Shown in pieces: positions 4,506 to 8,133 of a DNA stretch of 8,133 nt. Origin of the DNA: Pseudomonadota bacterium (GTDB lineage: Bacteria; Pseudomonadota; Gammaproteobacteria; Burkholderiales; SG8-39); NCBI GenBank assembly GCA_021825225.1, contig JAKAIH010000106.1:1-8133 (forward strand), read 5' to 3'. The notes below the pieces were generated by a model that was not told where the DNA came from, made no database searches, and saw only the letters and a program-made list of their open reading frames with translations. Numbering within the stretch: the first letter of the stretch is position 1; every line of letters starts with the position of its first letter. The position numbers were made by a program, and so were the translations under genes.

Positions 4506-5777
4506 ATGACAGCGACCGGTGTGCATGAATCAGACGCGAGGGCCGAAAGCAGGTTCTTGTGGTGGGCAGGATTCAAGGCGGACTACGAAACCATTTTCGT
4601 GAAAGGATGGTCGCCTTATTTGGGCAGCATCCTGTTGGTGACGATGATCCTAGGCCTGATGATCAGCGGCGCCTCCTGGGGTATTTTCGGTGGCCTCAGA
4701 CTGTGGGGCGACTGGTTCAACCGCGCGATCGGCCTGGGGCCGGCATTGGGCCTGCCGGACACGCTGCAGGGGCCGCTCCTGCACCGCATGTCGCTGATGA
4801 ATATTACCTTGCTGATGGGCGCTTTCTGCGCGGCGCTGCTGTCGCGCCAGTTTCACGTGAACCGGCCGCCCAGACTCGAATACATCTGGGCCGCGCTTGG
4901 CGGCAGTTTCATGGGCCTGGGCGCAACGCTCGCCGGGGGCTGCACCACGGGAGGTTTTTTCACGCCGGCAATCCATTCGTCGCCCGCCGGCTGGGCGATG
5001 TGGGCGGGGCTGCTTCTCGGCGCCGCAATCGGATTGAAATTGCTGTTGTGGACGCTGGAGCACATCGAGTGGGGCATGCAGGCGCCGCCGACGCTGAACA
5101 TGCCGACGAGCGTCGTGTCGGCCTATCCCATTCTCGGTTTCGGCGTGGTGCTGGCGATCATCGTTTGGGCCGTCGCATGGTCTTACTCGGGAGACCCGGC
5201 GCTGGCGGTCCGGGGCATCATCATTGTCGCGGGCTTCGCCATGGGGTTCATCATGCATCGTTCGCGCATCTGCTTTGCGCGGGCTATCCGCGAACCGTTC
5301 ATGACGGCCGAAGGCGAGATGACCAAGGCGATCATCCTCGGCCTGGCGATCGCGGTTCCCCTCGCTGCGCTGTTGTTCAAATACAAAGTAATCGATCCGT
5401 ATAACGGCATTCCGGCCACGTTCTGGGTCGGCTCGCTGGTCGGCGGAGCGGTATTCGGCATTGGCATGGTCTTCGCGGGCGGCTGTGCCTCGGGTTCGCT
5501 TTGGCGCATGGCCGAGGGACAGATCAAACTTTGGGTTGCGGTGTTCTTCTTCGCCTGGTCGGGTTCCATCGCCAGCGCGCTGCTGAAGCGATGGGGCCTG
5601 CTCCTGAGAGAGGTGACTGCGGATGATGTCGAGGAAACCCGTCTTGGCTACCAGGCCTACTTTCCGGCGATGTTCGACGGTTGGGGCTGGGCGCTGCTTG
5701 CGAGCGCGGCCGTGCTGCTGCTGTGGTATGTGCTGGTGCGCTACAACGAATCGACCGAAAAATTCACCTTGCTCTGA
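4506..5777 (+). CDS. YeeE/YedE-family (TsuA-like) sulfur-compound transporter
   Basis: A 423-residue polytopic inner-membrane protein. The family includes TsuA, which imports thiosulfate by passing it along conserved cysteines, and selenium-linked YedE. The protein shows the internal duplication of the family: LAGGCTTGGFF (Cys146) in the first half and FAGGCASGSLWRMAEG (Cys327) in the second, plus RSRICFARAIREPFM (Cys256). These three are the cysteines expected to line the pathway; Cys108 is additional. There is an N-terminal extension of ~35 mostly polar residues before the first helix. ATG 4506 has GAGGA (4492-4496) at 9 nt; the in-frame ATG at 4395 lies inside operator 2 and would leave essentially no leader. 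No TusA/YeeD-type sulfurtransferase, the usual partner, is encoded next to it. The exact substrate (thiosulfate, polysulfide or another) is not determined by sequence. Confidence 0.93.
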   Translation: MTATGVHESDARAESRFLWWAGFKADYETIFVKGWSPYLGSILLVTMILGLMISGASWGIFGGLRLWGDWFNRAIGLGPALGLPDTLQGPLLHRMSLMNITLLMGAFCAALLSRQFHVNRPPRLEYIWAALGGSFMGLGATLAGGCTTGGFFTPAIHSSPAGWAMWAGLLLGAAIGLKLLLWTLEHIEWGMQAPPTLNMPTSVVSAYPILGFGVVLAIIVWAVAWSYSGDPALAVRGIIIVAGFAMGFIMHRSRICFARAIREPFMTAEGEMTKAIILGLAIAVPLAALLFKYKVIDPYNGIPATFWVGSLVGGAVFGIGMVFAGGCASGSLWRMAEGQIKLWVAVFFFAWSGSIASALLKRWGLLLREVTADDVEETRLGYQAYFPAMFDGWGWALLASAAVLLLWYVLVRYNESTEKFTLL

Positions 5778-5821
5778 ACGCGCCGGGCTGGGTCACGGCG
5801 CGCGGTGCTTCGGGGCGCGGC

Positions 5822-5967
5822 GGGAATGCGCGCTGGTGTCGGCATCGCTTCCAGTCCGCCTTCTGGCCGGTTGCGCAATGCGAGCTCGCCGCCGTGCGCG
5901 CGATGTTGCGCGCGATGCCCAGGCCCAGCCCGGCGCCGCCGTGTCGCGCCCGCGTGAAGCCTCGGCC
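5822..5967 (-). pseudogene. Remnant of a histidine kinase C-terminus (ATP-binding domain), frameshifted
   Basis: Read on the minus strand, one frame gives GFTRARHGGAGLGLGIARNIAR, split here as GFTRARHGG then AGLGLGIARNIAR, which is the G2 box and following helix of an EnvZ-type kinase ATPase domain. A second frame takes over inside a GCGC run near 5893-5900 and continues AHGGELALRNRPEGGLEA, the usual next strand. Fitting the two pieces needs loss of about 4 bases, so this is a frameshifted remnant. The H box, N box and the rest of the kinase are missing, and no proper stop ends it. The sequence differs from the intact kinase at 6122-7609 (GVGLGLSLSRELARAHGG), so it comes from another kinase gene. 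Confidence 0.72.
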
Positions 5968-5976
5968 CTGAAGCGT

Positions 5977-6088
5977 CCGCTGGCTGCAGCTCGTCATGGG
6001 CGCAAACGCAGTGCAACAGGTCAAGAACATGATCGGGGACATCAGCGCCGGCCTGACCGCGCCGACCGAATTGATTTGCAGGGCTGTC
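5977..6088 (+). pseudogene. Remnant of a second methyltransferase C-terminus (direct repeat copy B)
   Basis: In one frame the sequence reads LQLVMGANAVQQVKNMIGDI then SAGLTAPTELICRA, matching residues 241-274 of the intact methyltransferase with only a few, mostly conservative changes. An in-frame TGA at 5969-5971 precedes it, there is a 2-base deletion relative to copy A near 5982, and the original stop codon is changed to CGA so the frame runs on to 6140. No start, SAM-binding motif or upstream domain remains. The protein-like pattern of substitutions suggests it was once a functional paralogue, or came from a related genome, rather than a fresh copy of the neighbour. Confidence 0.85.
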
Positions 6089-6121
6089 CGATGGCGTGAT
6101 CGCCCGGACCGATCCGGTTGC

Positions 6122-7609
6122 TTAGGCCTGCGAACTCGCTGAAAGAGAAATAAGCGGAAGCGTCAATCGAAGCTGTACGCTGCGGTCCTCCTGGACCTCG
6201 AGTTCGAGATTTCCGCCATGGGCCCGCGCGAGTTCGCGCGACAGGCTGAGGCCGAGGCCGACCCCGTCAATGCGCCGCTCGCGTGTGCGATCGGCGCGGT
6301 AGAAGCGCTCGAACAGCCGCTCACGGTCTTGTGCACTGATGCCGGCCGCGGCATTGGCGATGGTGACGGTCGCGCGCTCCAGAGAGCAGGAGGCGGCGAT
6401 GCGTATCCAGCCGCCGTCGACGTTGTACTTGATCGCGTTGCTGACGAGGTTGTGCAGGATCTGCAGCAACAGGTTCCCGTCAGCGCTGATGGTGATGCCC
6501 GGCGGGACATCCTCGCTCACTTGCAGGGTCGGCGCGAGCATTCGCGTGTCCTCGGCGAGCGCGAGCAAGGCGGCTGACAAGTCGAACGGCGCAAGCTGCA
6601 GGCGCAACTGCGCGGCATCGGCCTGCGCCAGCAGCAGCAGTTTGCGCGAAATTGCCGACAGGCGCCGCACCTCGTCCAGGATGCCGCTGAGCACGCCCTG
6701 GATGCGCGAGCCGGCGTCGGCGCAATTGATCTCGCGCTCGATCTGGCCCTGCAGGATCGCGAGCGGCGTCTTCAGTTCGTGCGCTGCGTCCGCGGAGAAT
6801 CGCGAGGCCTGCCGGAAGCTCTTTTGCAGGCGCCCGAGCATTTCGTTGAATGCGAGCGTGAGTTCCTCGAATTCGCGGTCCTGCTCGTGTGCGGCCAGGC
6901 GCTGGTCCAGCCCCGCGGCCGTCACTGCGCGGATCGACGCGTTCAGGCGCCGCACCGGGTTCAAAGCGCGCGCCGCGACGAGCCAGGAGCCGAGCCCGAT
7001 CAGCGCGAGCGCGAGCGGCACCGCCAACAGGAACGAATTGCGCAGCGCGGCCATGTCTGCGTCGACTACGGCGAGGCTCATCGCTAGCGCAACCCTCGAG
7101 TACGGCGTTACCGCGAGTCCGGCGCGCCAGGCAATGCCATCGGCGCGGAACGAGGCGATTGCGACGGTGGGCTCCGGCGGCGGCTCGGCCCCGGACCTGG
7201 GCACCCACAATGAGCCGGGCGGCGGCGGCAGCATGCGCGGATCGATCCGGCGCGCGAGCGGACCGGGGTTGGGCGTGGGCGGCCATGGGAACTGCTTGTC
7301 GTCCGCACCGGTGGGCCAGTGAGCGGAGCGATACACGGCCGCGCCGGCGGCGTCCTCGACCAGCAGCAGCATCTCGGCCGGGTTGCGCGCGCCCAGCGTG
7401 CGGGCAAGCGCCGCTTCCGACTGCTGCCAGCCGCCGGGCGGCAAGCGCCGGGCGGACTCGCGCCCGGCCTGCTCGGCCAAGTCGGCCTCGAGCTGCTGCA
7501 CGCGGATGTCGCGCACGAACCACCAGGTCAGCGCGGCGAAGCCCGCCAGCGCGCAGCCGGCCAGCAGCGCCGAGAGCAGCGCGATGCGCAGCCGGAACGA
7601 CAGCCTCAC
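6122..7609 (-). CDS. Two-component sensor histidine kinase, CusS/QseC-type
   Basis: A 495-residue inner-membrane kinase. A first helix lies at about residues 8-31, a Pro-rich periplasmic sensor region at 32-190, a second helix at 191-213, then a HAMP linker (about 214-264). The dimerisation domain has the phospho-acceptor His277 in FSADAAHELKTPLAILQGQI. The ATPase domain has the N box LHNLVSNAIKYN (Asn387, Asn391), a G1 box reading ANAAAGIS (419-424 region), the F box LFERFYRAD and the G2 box GVGLGLSLSRELARAHGG. The G1 box has Asn and Ala where DxGxG is usual; heavy-metal-type kinases often deviate here. The GTG start overlaps the response regulator stop (GTGA), so the pair is translationally coupled; longer in-frame versions would overlap the regulator deeply. 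The signal is not identifiable. Confidence 0.93.
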   Translation of the reverse strand: MRLSFRLRIALLSALLAGCALAGFAALTWWFVRDIRVQQLEADLAEQAGRESARRLPPGGWQQSEAALARTLGARNPAEMLLLVEDAAGAAVYRSAHWPTGADDKQFPWPPTPNPGPLARRIDPRMLPPPPGSLWVPRSGAEPPPEPTVAIASFRADGIAWRAGLAVTPYSRVALAMSLAVVDADMAALRNSFLLAVPLALALIGLGSWLVAARALNPVRRLNASIRAVTAAGLDQRLAAHEQDREFEELTLAFNEMLGRLQKSFRQASRFSADAAHELKTPLAILQGQIEREINCADAGSRIQGVLSGILDEVRRLSAISRKLLLLAQADAAQLRLQLAPFDLSAALLALAEDTRMLAPTLQVSEDVPPGITISADGNLLLQILHNLVSNAIKYNVDGGWIRIAASCSLERATVTIANAAAGISAQDRERLFERFYRADRTRERRIDGVGLGLSLSRELARAHGGNLELEVQEDRSVQLRLTLPLISLSASSQA

Positions 7610-8133
7610 TCGGGGCTCGCGTCGGGCTTGCGAAAGCGGTAGCCGACGCCGCGTACGCTCTCGATCGGCGACTCGGCGTCGGCCGCGAGCGAGGCGATCT
7701 TCTTGCGGATGCGCTGGATGCAAACGTCCACCACGTTGGTGCTCGGGTCGAAGTCGTAGCCCCACACGTGCTCGAGGATCTGCGTGCGCGTGAGTACGCG
7801 GCCGGGCGAGCGCATCAGGTATTCGATCAGGTTGAATTCGCGCCCGGTCAGGTCCACCGCGTGCTCGAACCAGGTGACTTCGCGCGCGATCCGGTCGAGC
7901 CGCAGCCTGCCCACCGCGAGCACGTTCTGCCGCTCGCCCGAGACGCGGCGCACGAGCGCATGCAGCCGCGCGATGAGTTCCTCGACGAAAAACGGCTTGG
8001 CGAGGTAATCGTCGGCGCCGAGCGCGAGGCCTTCGATGCGGTCGTCGAGCTCGTTGCGCGCGGTCAGCAGGATGACTGGCGTCGCCATTCCCCCCTTGCG
8101 CAGGCCCTTGAGCACCGACAGTCCGTCGCGCCC
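7606..8133 (-). CDS. OmpR/PhoB-family response regulator, N-terminus outside window
   Basis: The 175 visible residues cover the second half of a receiver domain and a complete winged-helix DNA-binding domain. The receiver part has the GRDGLSVLK segment that follows the phospho-acceptor loop, the conserved Thr in VILLTARNE and the conserved Lys in ADDYLAKPF; the phospho-acceptor Asp itself is beyond the right edge. The effector domain shows LTGREFNLIEYLMRSPGRVL, TRTQILEHVWGYDFDPSTNV and VRGVGYRFRKP, matching the CusR/QseB/OmpR type. It is the first gene of the pair and ends in a 4-base GTGA overlap with the kinase. Its promoter and target genes lie outside the window; the pair could control an efflux or stress operon to the right. 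Confidence 0.94.
   Translation of the reverse strand, partial: GRDGLSVLKGLRKGGMATPVILLTARNELDDRIEGLALGADDYLAKPFFVEELIARLHALVRRVSGERQNVLAVGRLRLDRIAREVTWFEHAVDLTGREFNLIEYLMRSPGRVLTRTQILEHVWGYDFDPSTNVVDVCIQRIRKKIASLAADAESPIESVRGVGYRFRKPDASPE

Larger units (their letters stand above)
5778..6121. other. Non-coding stretch with two gene remnants between yeeE-like gene and the sensor kinase
   Basis: This 344-base gap holds no intact gene. Just after the yeeE-like stop there is CGCGCC (5779-5784) with matching GGCGCG (5797-5802), a 6-bp stem with a 12-nt loop and no U-tract, so a poor terminator. A minus-strand histidine kinase remnant occupies about 5822-5967 and a plus-strand methyltransferase remnant about 5977-6088. 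Near the right end, CCGGA-CCGA-TCCGG (6104-6117) forms a small hairpin just past the sensor kinase stop on its strand; it could mark the end of that transcript but also lacks a U-tract. Confidence 0.7.

Noticed and set aside
4559..5404. 281-codon plus-strand frame within the yeeE-like gene
   Set aside because: It is an out-of-frame His/Arg/Gly-rich shadow of a transporter whose own frame shows conserved motifs from end to end.
5623..6099. 158-codon plus-strand frame after the yeeE-like gene
   Set aside because: It starts inside yeeE in another frame and crosses the remnant region in a frame different from the methyltransferase similarity; product is Arg/Ala-rich and unrecognised.
6339..7322. 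327-codon plus-strand frame opposite the sensor kinase
   Set aside because: It is antisense to a complete histidine kinase; the product is Ser/Arg/Ala-rich with no domain.
7610..7765. N-terminal extension of the sensor kinase to 7765
   Set aside because: The added 52 residues are the response regulator gene read in another frame; the GTG at 7607-7609 overlapping the regulator stop is followed directly by the first membrane helix.
1..8133. Insertion sequence, transposon, CRISPR array or tRNA/rRNA
   Set aside because: I saw no transposase frame, no regularly spaced short repeats, and no tRNA- or rRNA-like sequence; the one long repeat is explained by a duplicated methyltransferase end.

Overview
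The window is GC-rich and densely coding, with short intergenic gaps and GC-biased codon use. It carries protein families typical of Pseudomonadota: an RND pump, OsmC, a CsoR/RcnR-type repressor, YafJ and a CusRS/QseBC-type two-component system. A betaproteobacterium is my best guess, but no rRNA or lineage marker is present, so the assignment is tentative.

Layout. 1-311 (+) is the C-terminal end of an RND efflux pump, followed by a GC hairpin. 375-596 (+) is a 73-residue DUF2892-type membrane protein, convergent with an OsmC-like thiol peroxidase/hydrolase gene at 637-1080 (-); a perfect hairpin lies between them. 1081-1242 is a divergent control region with overlapping promoters and a 16-bp CsoR-type operator. 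On the + strand follow the CsoR-family repressor (1243-1509), a TDT/SLAC1/SSU1-type anion transporter (1570-2604), a YafJ-type class II glutamine amidotransferase (2650-3456) and a SAM-dependent methyltransferase (3461-4288). A second, nearly identical 16-bp operator (4381-4396) precedes a YeeE/YedE (TsuA-like) sulfur-compound transporter (4506-5777). 5778-6121 is a non-coding graveyard holding two gene remnants: the C-terminal end of a histidine kinase (-) and a second copy of the methyltransferase C-terminus (+). 6122-8133 (-) is a two-component system: a complete histidine kinase translationally overlapped with an OmpR/PhoB-type response regulator that runs off the right edge.

How the genes fit together. 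The two operators (14 of 16 bases identical) tie osmC, the repressor operon and yeeE into one probable regulon. The repressor keeps the Cys of helix 2 (Cys37) but has Leu and Arg where copper-sensing CsoR proteins have His and Cys; a second Cys sits one residue before the usual His position (Cys61). With a YeeE-type thiosulfate/sulfur transporter, an SSU1-related anion exporter family member and OsmC as the apparent targets, reactive sulfur species (persulfide, polysulfide, thiosulfate or sulfite) are a more likely signal than copper. This parallels the staphylococcal CstR system but with different parts. The amidotransferase and methyltransferase inside the operon have no obvious role in known sulfur stress systems and are the most novel part. 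The sulfur assignment is inference; the operator pair, protein families and gene remnants are read directly from the sequence.
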